NCBI GenBank assembly: GCA_017656305.1
Contig: JACDOG010000010.1
Span: 1 to 64,000, forward strand
Direction of reading: 5' to 3'
Length of the DNA: 64,000 nucleotides
Source of the DNA: Thermoanaerobacteraceae bacterium
GTDB lineage: Bacteria; Bacillota; JADQBR01
Position 1 is the first letter of the stretch. Each line of letters starts with the position of its first letter. Positions 1-8,770 of this stretch are shown piece after piece. A program made the position numbers and the translations under genes. The notes beneath the pieces were generated by a model. The model was given only the letters and a program-made list of their open reading frames with translations. It did no database searches and was not told the DNA's origin.

Positions 1-403
1 AGCTGGCAAGCTTGTGATACAAAAAGGGATAAATTGACGCAATTTGTCGCAAAAAAAAAAAAAAAAAAAAAGAAAAGCCCATCAATTTTTTTGTTAATGG
101 GCGATATTACTGCGCAAGTCCCGAACTGGAAATTTTCGATACCACCCGGATGTCCATGGGCACCCGTCTGCCGCGGCTAACTGTACCGCCAAACGGGCTA
201 AATAAGAAAACACTTCCATTGCGGAGTGTTTTGATTTATTTACTTATTGATGATTAAAAAATAACAGTGCGAAAATCAGGAAATACAGCAGGATAGCGGA
301 ACTCTAGGGTGACGGCACGCTTTATATTGATAAATGTCAGGACCTGCTGCACTAGGCTCTAAAGAAAAAGCCGGGGTAAACCGGCTTGTGGCAAAAATTA
401 TCG
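1..403. other. Non-coding left edge with A-tract and hairpins
   Basis: No coding region is supported here. Positions 51-71 are an uninterrupted run of 21 A. A 6-bp hairpin follows (GCCCAT 77-82 with ATGGGC 97-102). Positions 120-200 are more GC-rich and contain short self-complementary pieces, which could be the 3' part of a structured RNA or leader entering from the left, but I recognise no family. Confidence 0.5.
207..236. terminator. Bidirectional intrinsic terminator
   Basis: AAAACAC plus TCC pairs with GGA plus GTGTTTT around a small loop (ATTGC), with one bulged T. T-rich sequence follows on both strands, so it can end the minus-strand ATP-grasp gene and any transcript entering from the left. 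Confidence 0.6.
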
Positions 404-2560
404 TTATACCGTGCTTTTTTCCAGGAGAAATAGCGTCAGGAGTAGTACTTTTTGCAACAGTTCGCCCCGGTGCACGGCTTCCTGGGGCGTGTGTAGTCCC
501 CGGGCCGTGGGGCCCATACCGCAAACCACGGGAATTTCGGGCGGCACTACACCGGCTGCAGAGGGAAGCAGGCTGGATTCAACGCCAAAAGGCAGTTTCC
601 ATTCCTCGCAGATTTTCTTCAAGTCACCAATCAGGCCTCTGCTGGCATGGGTCTTCAGCAACGGCGGCCGGTCTTCCAGTTTTTCCACGTAGGCCTGGAC
701 CCCCCTGATATCCGTGGTGAAAATTTGCTTCAACCGTGTTTCCGCTTCGCTGGTCATGGCTGCATCAAGATATGTTACATATACCGTGGCACGTACTCTG
801 TGCGGCAGCAGCATCCCGTACCTTTCCGAGTGGACATCTTGAACCGCCACGGAAAAGTACTTGTCTGCCTGACTGAGGCTGACAACCTTGTCTACTTTTT
901 GTAAAAACCAGGTCAGGGCATCCACCTGGCTGCTACGTTTACCGATGCGTAAAGCGCTTCCTTCAACGAGGATGCTGAATTTACGCGCACCGCGCCGCTG
1001 GTTGACCAGCTTACCGCCCCGGTATCCCGGCTGCAGTACAATTACTTGTTTTGCGGTTTTAGCGGCTTTGCGCAGCAGTTCACTGCTGTAGCGCATCCCG
1101 CGTCCCTCGTCGGAATAGATAAAGACACCAACCTTTGTGGCGTGCAGCTTTTGTACCGAACGGAGCGCTTCCAGCGCCTGCAGAATACATACGAGACCGG
1201 CACGGCTAGAAGCGATGCCTTCTCCGGACAGCCATTCTGGCTCGCGCCGGAAGGGGATGGGATAGTCTTCTTTATTTTTCGGTACGTCAATGGGAATTAC
1301 CAGCAGTGTGCCTCCTTTCAAACCGGCCTTTGTTTCCCAGGTCCAGGCAGAACGCAAATTTGTAAACTCTTCTACCATGCTAAGCCCCTTATTTTTAAAT
1401 TGATTGTGTAGTTTTCTCATTACGGTGCTCAAGGCTACCGGGTCATTGGTACGGCTGGTTGTATTGGTCCAGTATCTCAGCTGTTCTTCTATCCTATCCC
1501 GGTTTTGCGTCAGGAAGTTGAAAATAGCGGTTTTTTCTTCGCTGGTTTCCTTGCCCAAAGTGGTGAGTTTTTGGTCGCCAAAATAACGCTTGCTGGCAAT
1601 TTCAATTAATTTATTGACCAGAGCGTCATAATTAAGGCCGGCGCTTTTGGCGGCATAGACAAAAGAACCGTCGGGTGCGAGGCTGGGCATGGAATTTACT
1701 TCGAGAATGTAGGGATTTCCTTCTCGGTCTATGCGGAAGTCCACCCGCGCACAGTCGTAACAGTCCAGTGCCTTGAAGGCTGCCAGTGCCAGTGACTGGA
1801 AATACTCTATTTCTGCCAGGGGAAAGGAAGCCGGGCACACTTTTTCCACCCTGCGATTGCTGGCGTTTGTTTTGTCTTCATAGGTAAAGATTTTTTCTCC
1901 TTCCTTAAAGATAAGTTCTACCGGGGGCAGTGCTTCCACCGGGTCATTGCCCAGCAACGCGATGTTTATTTCCCGGCCTTCAATATATTCTTCTACCAAG
2001 GTGGGGGTACGGAACATTTCCCAGATTTTTTCTGCGCCCCTGCGCAGTTCACTTTCGTTGTAGACAATTTTCAGTCCGAATGAAACGGCCTCGTCTTTGG
2101 GCTTGATTATCAGGGGGAAAGCCAGGTCTTCGGTCAGGGGGGCGTCCGGTTTTTCCAGGACGGCGAACCTGGGTGTCGGCAGTCCTTTTTCTATTAAGAT
2201 CATTTTGGTAACCACCTTGTCCAGCGCGATAGCATGGGTCAGGGGACCGGAACCGACATAAGGTATTCCCAGCATTTCTAAAATTCCCGGAACGTGGGTG
2301 TACCGGGAACGTCCTTGAATGCCGTAGCTGAGGTTAAAAGCCAGCCCGGGGCGTTCGCCCGAGATGACGGACGGCATAAACTCTTCCAGCTTGTGAATGA
2401 TGTTCTTGTCTCCCTCGAAGGCTCTGACCTGGTGCCCCTGCGATTTGATTGCGTTTTTTATTTTATTTATTGTATGTATGCCGTATTTTTCTCGGCTAGG
2501 TACGCCAAATAAGTTGATTACAGCCTGACTTTCGCGATTGTATATTACGGCTATTTTCAT
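404..2560 (-). CDS. ATP-grasp (D-Ala-D-Ala ligase-like) / degenerate M20-peptidase-like fusion protein
   Basis: A 718-residue protein of two parts. Residues 1 to about 330 resemble D-alanine-D-alanine ligase: an N-terminal pre-ATP-grasp part, ATP-grasp core with IIKPKDEAVSFGLKIV, and the metal-binding end ARVDFRID..YILEVNSMPSL. Residues about 345-718 resemble M20 metallopeptidases (RREPEWLSGEGIASSRAGL, then DEGRG, then GLHTPQEAVH), but the usual first His, bridging Asp and the paired Glu appear replaced, so hydrolysis is doubtful. The start is ATG 2560, with AGAGGTGA six bases before it; a GTG three codons upstream lies inside that site. No signal peptide. Ligation of an amino acid or peptide is inferred; the substrate is unknown. 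It stands alone. Confidence 0.75.
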   Translation of the reverse strand: MKIAVIYNRESQAVINLFGVPSREKYGIHTINKIKNAIKSQGHQVRAFEGDKNIIHKLEEFMPSVISGERPGLAFNLSYGIQGRSRYTHVPGILEMLGIPYVGSGPLTHAIALDKVVTKMILIEKGLPTPRFAVLEKPDAPLTEDLAFPLIIKPKDEAVSFGLKIVYNESELRRGAEKIWEMFRTPTLVEEYIEGREINIALLGNDPVEALPPVELIFKEGEKIFTYEDKTNASNRRVEKVCPASFPLAEIEYFQSLALAAFKALDCYDCARVDFRIDREGNPYILEVNSMPSLAPDGSFVYAAKSAGLNYDALVNKLIEIASKRYFGDQKLTTLGKETSEEKTAIFNFLTQNRDRIEEQLRYWTNTTSRTNDPVALSTVMRKLHNQFKNKGLSMVEEFTNLRSAWTWETKAGLKGGTLLVIPIDVPKNKEDYPIPFRREPEWLSGEGIASSRAGLVCILQALEALRSVQKLHATKVGVFIYSDEGRGMRYSSELLRKAAKTAKQVIVLQPGYRGGKLVNQRRGARKFSILVEGSALRIGKRSSQVDALTWFLQKVDKVVSLSQADKYFSVAVQDVHSERYGMLLPHRVRATVYVTYLDAAMTSEAETRLKQIFTTDIRGVQAYVEKLEDRPPLLKTHASRGLIGDLKKICEEWKLPFGVESSLLPSAAGVVPPEIPVVCGMGPTARGLHTPQEAVHRGELLQKVLLLTLFLLEKSTV

Positions 2561-3050
2561 GTTGGTCACCTCTTCATATAGTAGGTTTATACTTGCAGGT
2601 TCAATTTACTCATACACGGACCAGTCATTATTTTCCAAAGAAAGACGAGGCTATTTTGTATTCGCCATTGCTCAACAGTATTCCTGTAATTTTTTATTAG
2701 CGGTAAAAAATAAATTATCAGGGAGGTCTTATTCGGGTTATTAAACGATAACAACTTACGGATATCACATAACCTCTTGCTGTTTTGGTAATTGCAAGTT
2801 TTATGGGCAGGAAAAAAGTGCTTTTGGGTTTTGCACAAAATAACCACTATCCGTAAGTTTGGCAGGGCCGATGCTGATCTCCGGTCGGCGATCTTTTGTG
2901 GGTGAACATGCCGTAAGGGTGATGAAAACTAATGTTAGCAGGAGGATGAATAACTGTTAAGGTTTGTTGCTTTTTTGTTTATGGTAGTCGGGTTTTCCTT
3001 GTAATATATAACATTTTGAACGGTTTCCGACTATTTTTTCTGAAAACATC
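2561..3050. other. Long intergenic region, mostly featureless
   Basis: AT-rich sequence upstream of the ATP-grasp gene (minus) and the GntR operon (plus). Apart from the inverted repeat at 2753-2859 I see nothing. A small open frame on the minus strand lacks a ribosome site and protein-like composition. Confidence 0.5.
2753..2859. repeat. 12-bp perfect inverted repeat with 83-nt spacer
   Basis: AACTTACGGATA at 2753-2764 is repeated in inverse orientation (TATCCGTAAGTT) at 2848-2859. Its function is unknown; it could be a regulator-binding pair or the ends of a small decayed element. Confidence 0.5.
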
Positions 3051-3080
3051 TTGACTGCGGCTGTATTGGCGAAATATAAT
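3051..3080 (+). promoter_or_regulatory. Sigma-A type promoter of the GntR-ABC operon
   Basis: TTGACT (3051-3056) and a perfect TATAAT (3075-3080) are separated by 18 bases. The expected start of transcription falls within the palindromes at 3083-3108. Confidence 0.8.
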
Positions 3081-3082
3081 AT

Positions 3083-3108
3083 TAGTGCACTATGTCACTA
3101 GTGCACTA
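3083..3108. promoter_or_regulatory. Twin palindromic operator for the GntR/YtrA regulator
   Basis: The palindrome TAGTGCACTA occurs at 3083-3092 and again at 3099-3108, centres 16 bp apart, directly after the -10 box. YtrA-type GntR regulators bind AGTG/CACT palindromes at their own promoters, so autorepression is inferred. Confidence 0.75.
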
Positions 3109-3135
3109 TGTTGCCCAGAAAGGAGGGGCAGGCGT

Positions 3136-3507
3136 GTGCAGTTAAATTTTGACTTGAGGAAGCCTATCTACCTGCAAATTGTAGATGAGTTCAAGCGGTC
3201 CATAGCCAGGGGCGAGCTGAAGCCGGGGGATAAAATTCCTTCACAAAGAGAACTGGCGCAAAAGGTCAAGGTTAACCCGAATACGGTACAAAAAGCATAC
3301 CAGGAAATGGAGAGGATAAAATTGGTAGAGACCTTGAGGGGGCAGGGTACTTTTATCAGAAAAGATGAATCGGTGTTAAAAAATATTCGTGACGAGATGG
3401 CCCGGGAAGCACTGCGAACTTTCCTGCAGGAAATGAAAGCCCTGGGTTTTGTGCCGCAGGACATTTTAGCGTTGGTAGAAACTGAAGTAGCCAGGCAGGA
3501 ATTATAA
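3136..3507 (+). CDS. GntR-family (YtrA-type) transcriptional regulator
   Basis: A 123-residue winged-helix repressor. The N-terminal GntR domain is clear (YLQIVDEFKRSIARGELKPG, then IPSQRELAQKVKVNPNTVQKA), and the C-terminal tail is short, without a FadR, HutC or aminotransferase-type ligand domain, which is typical of the YtrA subfamily that controls its own ABC-exporter operon. The start is GTG 3136, eight bases after AAGGAGGGG; an upstream in-frame ATG at 3085 would fall inside the operator. First gene of a four-gene operon with the ABC ATPase, permease and DUF4097 protein. Ligand unknown; cell-envelope stress is the usual trigger in relatives. Confidence 0.85.
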   Translation: MQLNFDLRKPIYLQIVDEFKRSIARGELKPGDKIPSQRELAQKVKVNPNTVQKAYQEMERIKLVETLRGQGTFIRKDESVLKNIRDEMAREALRTFLQEMKALGFVPQDILALVETEVARQEL

Positions 3508-3523
3508 GGAGGGGGTGAAGTTA

Positions 3524-4264
3524 ATGGTTGAGAGCAGATATATAGTGGAAATAGAGGATCTGAGAAAGAACTACGGAAGTACTCGCTGCTGGCGAGGTTC
3601 TCATAACAGTCACGGTTTGGCATTGGACGGGGTTACCCTGAACATGGCAAGGGGAAAGATAATCGGCCTTTTGGGGCCAAACGGCAGCGGCAAGTCCACT
3701 CTCTTAAAAAGCATTGCCGGGCTGGTGAAGCCTTCGGCGGGCAGAGTGCTTGTGGACGGTGAACCGCCTTCAGTACGCACCAAGGATAAGGTGGCCTACC
3801 TTCCGGAAATTGACCATTTATACTCGTGGATGACGGTAAAGGAGATTTTGGATTTTATGGCGTCCTTTTATTCCAGCTGGCAGCAGGAACGGGCCTGGGA
3901 ACTGCTGGAGTTCATGAACTTGCAGGGAGAGAAAAAAGTGAGGAATCTTTCCAAGGGTATGCGGGCCCGTCTCAAGCTGGTAATCAGTTTGGCGCGCAAT
4001 GTCCCGCTGGTACTTCTTGACGAACCTCTTTCGGGTATCGACCCGCCGTCCCGGGCCAGGATACTGGAGTCACTGGTGTTCCAGTACCGGGAAGGAGACC
4101 AGACCATAGTGCTGTCCACTCACGAGGTAACGGAAGCAGAGACTATTTTCGAGGATGTAATTTTCTTGCATGAAGGAAAGGTAAAGCTGTACGACTCGGC
4201 AGAAAATTTGCGTGCCCGGCATGGTTGCTCAATTCAAGACTTGTGGGAGGAGGTGTACGGGTAA
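3524..4264 (+). CDS. ABC transporter ATP-binding protein
   Basis: A 246-residue cytoplasmic ATPase of the ABC-2 exporter type. Walker A GPNGSGKST, signature LSKGMRARLKL, Walker B LVLLDEPLSGID and the H-loop STHEV are all intact. A short insertion after the first strand (around SRCWRGSHNSHG) is unusual for this family. The start is ATG 3524, ten bases after AAGGAGG; the GTG at 3515 abuts that site. It ends at 4264 and the permease starts at 4265, so the two are translationally coupled and probably form one exporter under the GntR regulator. Confidence 0.88.
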   Translation: MVESRYIVEIEDLRKNYGSTRCWRGSHNSHGLALDGVTLNMARGKIIGLLGPNGSGKSTLLKSIAGLVKPSAGRVLVDGEPPSVRTKDKVAYLPEIDHLYSWMTVKEILDFMASFYSSWQQERAWELLEFMNLQGEKKVRNLSKGMRARLKLVISLARNVPLVLLDEPLSGIDPPSRARILESLVFQYREGDQTIVLSTHEVTEAETIFEDVIFLHEGKVKLYDSAENLRARHGCSIQDLWEEVYG

Positions 4265-5023
4265 ATGAAATTTGGCAAACTGGTGTGGAAGGAACTCAAG
4301 GGGTCACGTTTAACGGTGGTAGTGTTTATAGTGCTGGTTGTGCTATGGCACGTTCTTCTCCTTACCCGTGTAGGAGTATGGCCCCAGTCCAGTATAACCG
4401 GTATGGCGACTTTGCCGTTTCTTTTATTACCGTTATGGGTAATCGGCAGCATGCTGTACATGTTTCATATGGAGTGGAGTACCAACTCAATATACTTACT
4501 TTTATCATTGCCGGTCAGGGGATGGAAAGTGCTGGCTGCGAAGTTGACGGCTGCCCTGGTTGATATGCTGCTTCTCGGAGTAGTAAGTTTCATGAGTTTT
4601 TGGTTGATGTTCGGCTATCAACTCTGGCAGGAAATTCAGCCGTTTCAAGAAGGGGTTCCAGTTCAGTGGGTCATTTCTTTGGGGCTGAAATTTCTCCTGG
4701 GATATTTATTTTTTGTAGTTGTAGCTTTGGTGACAGCACAGTTGTCTTATCTTACCAGCCGCCTTGTCAGCAGGTTTAATGGGTTACTGCTGGGGGCAAC
4801 CTTTTTCGTGCAGTTTTGGCTCTTTGTCCGCCTGGGAGGACTGCTGGCGCCGTTTTTCACCTGGCTGCCGGACATTACCCTGCGGGGGTGGTACACAAGT
4901 GGCGGTGTAGTTCATGTGAGTACGGAAATCCTAGAAACTGGACCGTTTATCATAGTACTGCTGCTGACTGCAGGGTTTTTTGCTTTCAGTGCCTGGCTGT
5001 ATGAAAAGGAAATCGAGGTATAA
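4265..5023 (+). CDS. ABC-2 type permease subunit
   Basis: A 252-residue membrane protein with about six hydrophobic segments (first at residues 15-35, last at about 225-245), the layout of an ABC-2 permease paired with the preceding ATPase. It starts directly after the ATPase stop, with GGGAGGAGG just upstream. Cargo cannot be told from sequence; antimicrobial peptide or lipid-related export is common for YtrA-linked systems. Confidence 0.82.
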   Translation: MKFGKLVWKELKGSRLTVVVFIVLVVLWHVLLLTRVGVWPQSSITGMATLPFLLLPLWVIGSMLYMFHMEWSTNSIYLLLSLPVRGWKVLAAKLTAALVDMLLLGVVSFMSFWLMFGYQLWQEIQPFQEGVPVQWVISLGLKFLLGYLFFVVVALVTAQLSYLTSRLVSRFNGLLLGATFFVQFWLFVRLGGLLAPFFTWLPDITLRGWYTSGGVVHVSTEILETGPFIIVLLLTAGFFAFSAWLYEKEIEV

Positions 5024-5035
5024 GGAGGTGAAACC

Positions 5036-6157
5036 ATGCGTGCGGGAAAAATACTGGTTATGGTAGTGGCTATCTTGGCGCTGGTTGGTATACAGGACTT
5101 TATGGCCCACGGGGAAAACGTGATCAGGCCTTTTTTTGACAATCTAAACGGGCGGCCGGACCATCATGGGACAAAAGATATTGGAGAGTTTGCCAAAAAG
5201 TCTCGTAGTGACAAAATTGTTTTGCCCGCAACGGACATCCAGGGCTTGAAGGTAGTTAATCCCCGAGGAGACATTGAAATCAGGGGAGCAGAAGGTGAAG
5301 AAATCGTAATTGACTATACCCTATCCGTCTTTGCTGATAAGGAAAAACAGGCCGGGGAATATTTGGCGCAGCTGTCCTTAAAACAGGAAACTGTTAATGG
5401 AATTTTATCCCTGCGCCTGGCTGAACCTAAAATCAGGGAGGAATTTATTTTCGGCGTGGGTGCTAGTTATACCATTGCCATTCCCCGGGGCATTGCCACA
5501 AAAATAGTAAACTTTAACGGCAAGGTAACGGGTGAAAATATTGTTGGTGATTTAGATATTAGTAATACCAACGGTGCTGTTAGCCTGACGGATATAACTG
5601 GGGACGTAGACGTTTACACGCGAAACTGTGATTTGGAACTTGGCGGCATTACGGGAGACGTGAAAGCAGAGACTGCTTACCGGGACGTGTTCATTACAGA
5701 TGTTCAGGGAAATTTAGATATTCAAAGTAACGACAATTACGTAGGTATTGAAGGTGTTAGGGGGCAGGTAGTAATTGGCGGCAGGGAAAGCCGCGTGGAT
5801 GTAAGAGATGTGGAGGGAAGTATAGAAGCTGCCCTGGAGGCTGGGAAACTGCAAGCGGAAAATATAGAAGGCTCCGTAACGGTCGAGGGCGGCTATGATG
5901 CGGAAGTGGAGTTGGAGAAAATAGCAGGAAATATGCGCGTAAACACAAGGTATGGTGACATTCATGTGGAGCTGTCCAAGGAAGCAGGTTACCAGATTTT
6001 CGCTGACGTGCAAAGAGGAAAAATACGCAGCCGCCTGCTGTTTGACTTACAAAACGAAGGTTTATCGCAAAGGGCTGTTGGTACACTGGGCGATGGTAAA
6101 TACCGTGTGGACCTGTCGGTAGAAACGGGCAACATCATCATTGGACAGGACCGGTAA
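5036..6157 (+). CDS. Membrane-anchored DUF4097-type beta-helix protein
   Basis: A 373-residue protein with an N-terminal hydrophobic segment (residues 6-22, no obvious cleavage site), then a long run of short beta repeats of the type GDIEIRGAEG, GDLDISNTNG, GDVDVYTRN, GDVKAETAYR and GDIHVELS. This is the repetitive beta-solenoid pattern of DUF4097 proteins, which are often found with stress-responsive regulators and ABC-2 exporters. The start is ATG 5036 after AAGGAGGTG. Last gene of the operon; a strong terminator follows at once. Probably extracytoplasmic, role unknown. Confidence 0.8.
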   Translation: MRAGKILVMVVAILALVGIQDFMAHGENVIRPFFDNLNGRPDHHGTKDIGEFAKKSRSDKIVLPATDIQGLKVVNPRGDIEIRGAEGEEIVIDYTLSVFADKEKQAGEYLAQLSLKQETVNGILSLRLAEPKIREEFIFGVGASYTIAIPRGIATKIVNFNGKVTGENIVGDLDISNTNGAVSLTDITGDVDVYTRNCDLELGGITGDVKAETAYRDVFITDVQGNLDIQSNDNYVGIEGVRGQVVIGGRESRVDVRDVEGSIEAALEAGKLQAENIEGSVTVEGGYDAEVELEKIAGNMRVNTRYGDIHVELSKEAGYQIFADVQRGKIRSRLLFDLQNEGLSQRAVGTLGDGKYRVDLSVETGNIIIGQDR

Positions 6158-6189
6158 AGCAGGCCGCTTTCAAAGTGGCCTGCTTTATT
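6156..6189. terminator. Bidirectional terminator between DUF4097 gene and bactofilin gene
   Basis: AAAGCAGGCCGCTTT (6156-6170) pairs over 15 positions with AAAGTGGCCTGCTTT (6172-6186) and has A/T ends on both sides. It serves the two convergent genes. Confidence 0.85.
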
Positions 6190-6619
6190 AAGAAACAGTG
6201 TTTTCTTTTCCTGACTTTTGCCCGTCCGTATGCTTTTTTAGTAATTTTCTGCTGCCATTATCTTCATCACTACCGGTCATTTGGCTTTGGCCTTTGAAAA
6301 TCGCACCTTCATTGATGATTAGTTTGGCCACGGTGACGTTGCCGTAAAGTCTTGCTGTACTGTGTAACTCCAGTTTTCCTTCCAGAAAAATGTTGCCGTG
6401 CACTTCACCGGCAATGGAGGCGTCTTTACCCCGAATATCTGCCTTTACACGACCGTTTTTGCCGATAATTAAGGCGCCGTTGGTGGTAATTTCTCCTTCA
6501 ACTGAACCGTCAATGCGTAATGTTCCTTCCGCATTTAAGTTGCCGTTGACATGGGTGCCGTTACCGATGATGGTATCCAGCTTCTTTTGTGCGGTGGCAG
6601 TTTCTTTTTTGCTGAACAA
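6188..6619 (-). CDS. Bactofilin (polymer-forming cytoskeletal protein)
   Basis: A 143-residue protein. Residues about 18-115 are a bactofilin beta-helix built of short turns such as GTLRIDGSVEGEI, GALIIGKNGRVKADI and GEVHGNIFLEGKLEL; the tail is charged. Bactofilins self-assemble into membrane-associated filaments without nucleotide. The start appears to be TTG 6619, five bases after GAGAGGT. The upstream gene on the same strand is an M23 peptidase, the classical pairing in which the filament places a wall hydrolase. Confidence 0.88.
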   Translation of the reverse strand: MFSKKETATAQKKLDTIIGNGTHVNGNLNAEGTLRIDGSVEGEITTNGALIIGKNGRVKADIRGKDASIAGEVHGNIFLEGKLELHSTARLYGNVTVAKLIINEGAIFKGQSQMTGSDEDNGSRKLLKKHTDGQKSGKENTVS

Positions 6620-6656
6620 GGGACCTCTCTCCTTTGGAATAAGATGTTATGTTATT

Positions 6657-7715
6657 TCACTGTAGATAATTTCTGGGATTTACTCTTACGCCGTTAACAT
6701 GTACTTCGTAGTGAGTATGTGGGCCGGTGGAACGGCCTGTGTTGCCGACTTTGGCAATTACGTCGCCTCTTTTGACCTTGTCGCCTTCCTTGACAAGAAT
6801 ACGTGAAGCGTGGGAGTAGACGGTTGTAAAACCGTATTTTTTGTTTTTTATAATTACCATTCTGCCGTAAATCCATTTATAACCCGTGTAAACAACTGTA
6901 CCGCTGTGTGTGGCTACAATGGGCGTACCGTAGGGAGCGGCAATATCCAAACCGTCATGGAATTCCCGGCGTCCCGTGAACGGAGAACGTCGGTAGCCGT
7001 AATTGGAGGTGATTCTCCCACTGGTGGGCCACCCGTAAGGCTTGGCCTGCAGGTATTCCAGGGTGGAAGTAAGTTCTGCTGTCAGTGCGCTCAAAGTCTC
7101 CCGGGTGTTGGTGAACTGCCATGAAAGCGTCTCCAGCTCGTTTTTTAATTTTGCATACCTGGTATTCCAGTCCTTTTCCCCAGTGTCTACGGCTGATTTT
7201 TCTTGGACCGCCGGTGCCGTTTCTATGTTATTGCCCACGTCTTCCACTTTAAGTGATAACTGTTGTGGTAAGGTTATGCTTTGTAGCGAACGGGGGGAAT
7301 TGCGGGACAGGAGGGACCCGGAACGGCTGGGTAGTTCCTCTCTGCCGCGGCGGTCATCCTGCTTTAACAAATTGCGCACGTTTTGTTCCAACTGGTTTAG
7401 TTCCAGCAGGTTTGCTTTTAATTTTTCCGTCTGTTCTTCCAGTTGTTTCAGCCTGGTTTCCTGCTCCTTGTTTACTACCCGCAATTGGCGCAATTCTGCC
7501 ATTCTTTCTTTCATTTGCTGGTAGTCGGTGAAAAAATAATATCCTGCCACACTTAAAGCAATAAACAATAGCAAGGTACTTTGAATCAAAAATAAAGGGA
7601 TACGTGCACGATAGATAGACTGCTCCGAATGCGGTATCAGCATCAAGGTAAACGATCTTGGAATTTTTGCCCGGAGAGATTTTACCTTATCCTTAAGCAA
7701 TGTTAACAACTCCAA
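6657..7715 (-). CDS. Membrane-anchored M23 peptidoglycan endopeptidase
   Basis: About 352 residues. Short cytoplasmic part, one membrane helix (about residues 40-60), coiled coil (about 65-115, EQETRLKQLEEQTEKL), linker, then an M23/LytM domain (about 230-345) with zinc-site motifs HDGLD and GPHTHYEV. Predicted to cut peptidoglycan cross-links outside the membrane. The start is uncertain: TTG 7715 has no clear ribosome site, and a second TTG five codons in follows GGAG at good spacing. Upstream neighbour of bactofilin in one operon. Confidence 0.85.
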   Translation of the reverse strand: MELLTLLKDKVKSLRAKIPRSFTLMLIPHSEQSIYRARIPLFLIQSTLLLFIALSVAGYYFFTDYQQMKERMAELRQLRVVNKEQETRLKQLEEQTEKLKANLLELNQLEQNVRNLLKQDDRRGREELPSRSGSLLSRNSPRSLQSITLPQQLSLKVEDVGNNIETAPAVQEKSAVDTGEKDWNTRYAKLKNELETLSWQFTNTRETLSALTAELTSTLEYLQAKPYGWPTSGRITSNYGYRRSPFTGRREFHDGLDIAAPYGTPIVATHSGTVVYTGYKWIYGRMVIIKNKKYGFTTVYSHASRILVKEGDKVKRGDVIAKVGNTGRSTGPHTHYEVHVNGVRVNPRNYLQ

Positions 7716-7825
7716 ATGCTGCTAAATTTCGACTCAGTATTTAATAATTGGCGGTTGGACGGCAAATTCCTTCTTTCACAAACAAGAAACGGAGAAATGT
7801 TACTTTTGGCACAGGCATTTTGGTC

Positions 7826-7859
7826 CGAAAAAGAAAGGCCGGCGTTTTTTACGCCGGCC
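7826..7859 (-). terminator. Intrinsic terminator of the LysR gene
   Basis: GGCCGGCGT (7837-7845) pairs with ACGCCGGCC (7851-7859); on the minus strand a T-rich stretch (7826-7836) follows the stem. Confidence 0.85.
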
Positions 7860-7864
7860 GGCAA

Positions 7865-8770
7865 CTAGTCTTTAAGTAATTTATGTTCTAGTACAAATTC
7901 CTTAAATGTTTGTGCCAGTGGAGATAATACCCTGGTTTTATGATAGACAAAATAAAACTGCCTGCGTATTTCTAGGCCTTCAATGTTTAATATCTTAAAC
8001 ACCTTGCCTGCCAGTTCTTCCGCCACTGCTTTTTCGGAGATAAAAGTAAGTCCCAGTCCTTTCCTGACGCATTCCTTAATAGTCTGAGTATTTTCGATAA
8101 ACGCAACCACGTTCAGTGAATCCAAGGGAATGTTATGTTTAGCCAGAGCTTTTTCCAGTACTTTCCTGGTTCCGGAACCTTTTTCCCGCATGATAAATTT
8201 TTCGCCTGCCAAGAAGCTTGCAGGGATTGTGTCCATGTTTGAATATTTACCTTGATCAGGGGCAATTAACACGATGCTGTCTTCCGTAATTTCAATATAA
8301 TCCAGCTGGTTCAATTCTTTTTTAAAACCGACAAAGCCAAAATCAATTTCACCGCTTAATATTTTATCAATTACTTCCTGGGAGTCGTACTTCATGAGGT
8401 TGTACTGCACGTCCGGGTATTTTTTATTAAACTTGCTCAGAATATCCGGTAAAAAGTACTGTTCGGGAATGGTGCTGGCGGAAATTTCTAGAATGCCTTC
8501 TATTTTTCCCTTGAATTTGCTCAGTGAAAACAGGGCGTTTTCCCGCTTGTTGAGGATGTCCACGGCATATTGAAACAAGATTTCTCCTGCCCTGGTAGGG
8601 GAAACCTGCTTGTTGCTGTTTCTATTTATTAAAACAGTTCCCAGTTCTTGTTCCAAAGCCTGAATGTGGCCGCTGATGGTCGGTTGGGTGAGATAAAGAC
8701 TTTCGGCAGCTTTGGAAAAACTTCTCAACTTGACAACCGCCACAAACGACTGTAGCTGTTTAAAATCCAT
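7865..8770 (-). CDS. LysR-family transcriptional regulator, possibly selenium-metabolism associated
   Basis: A 301-residue regulator: N-terminal winged helix (residues 1-60, FSKAAESLYLTQPTISGHI) and a C-terminal LysR effector-binding domain. The N-terminus closely resembles the LysR proteins annotated as selenium-metabolism associated in Firmicutes; this is recalled from family knowledge and fits two selenoprotein genes in the window, but no sel genes are adjacent. The start is ATG 8770 with AGGTGG upstream; the longer frame begins inside that site. Divergent from menG across about 270 bases, where its operator would be expected. Confidence 0.8.
   Translation of the reverse strand: MDFKQLQSFVAVVKLRSFSKAAESLYLTQPTISGHIQALEQELGTVLINRNSNKQVSPTRAGEILFQYAVDILNKRENALFSLSKFKGKIEGILEISASTIPEQYFLPDILSKFNKKYPDVQYNLMKYDSQEVIDKILSGEIDFGFVGFKKELNQLDYIEITEDSIVLIAPDQGKYSNMDTIPASFLAGEKFIMREKGSGTRKVLEKALAKHNIPLDSLNVVAFIENTQTIKECVRKGLGLTFISEKAVAEELAGKVFKILNIEGLEIRRQFYFVYHKTRVLSPLAQTFKEFVLEHKLLKD

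Noticed and set aside
51-71. Run of 21 A as a functional element
   Set aside because: Could be a slippage-prone tract or sequencing effect; no gene or promoter is clearly tied to it.
2587-2847. 86-codon minus-strand frame in the large intergenic region
   Set aside because: No ribosome site, no domain, spans the inverted repeat.
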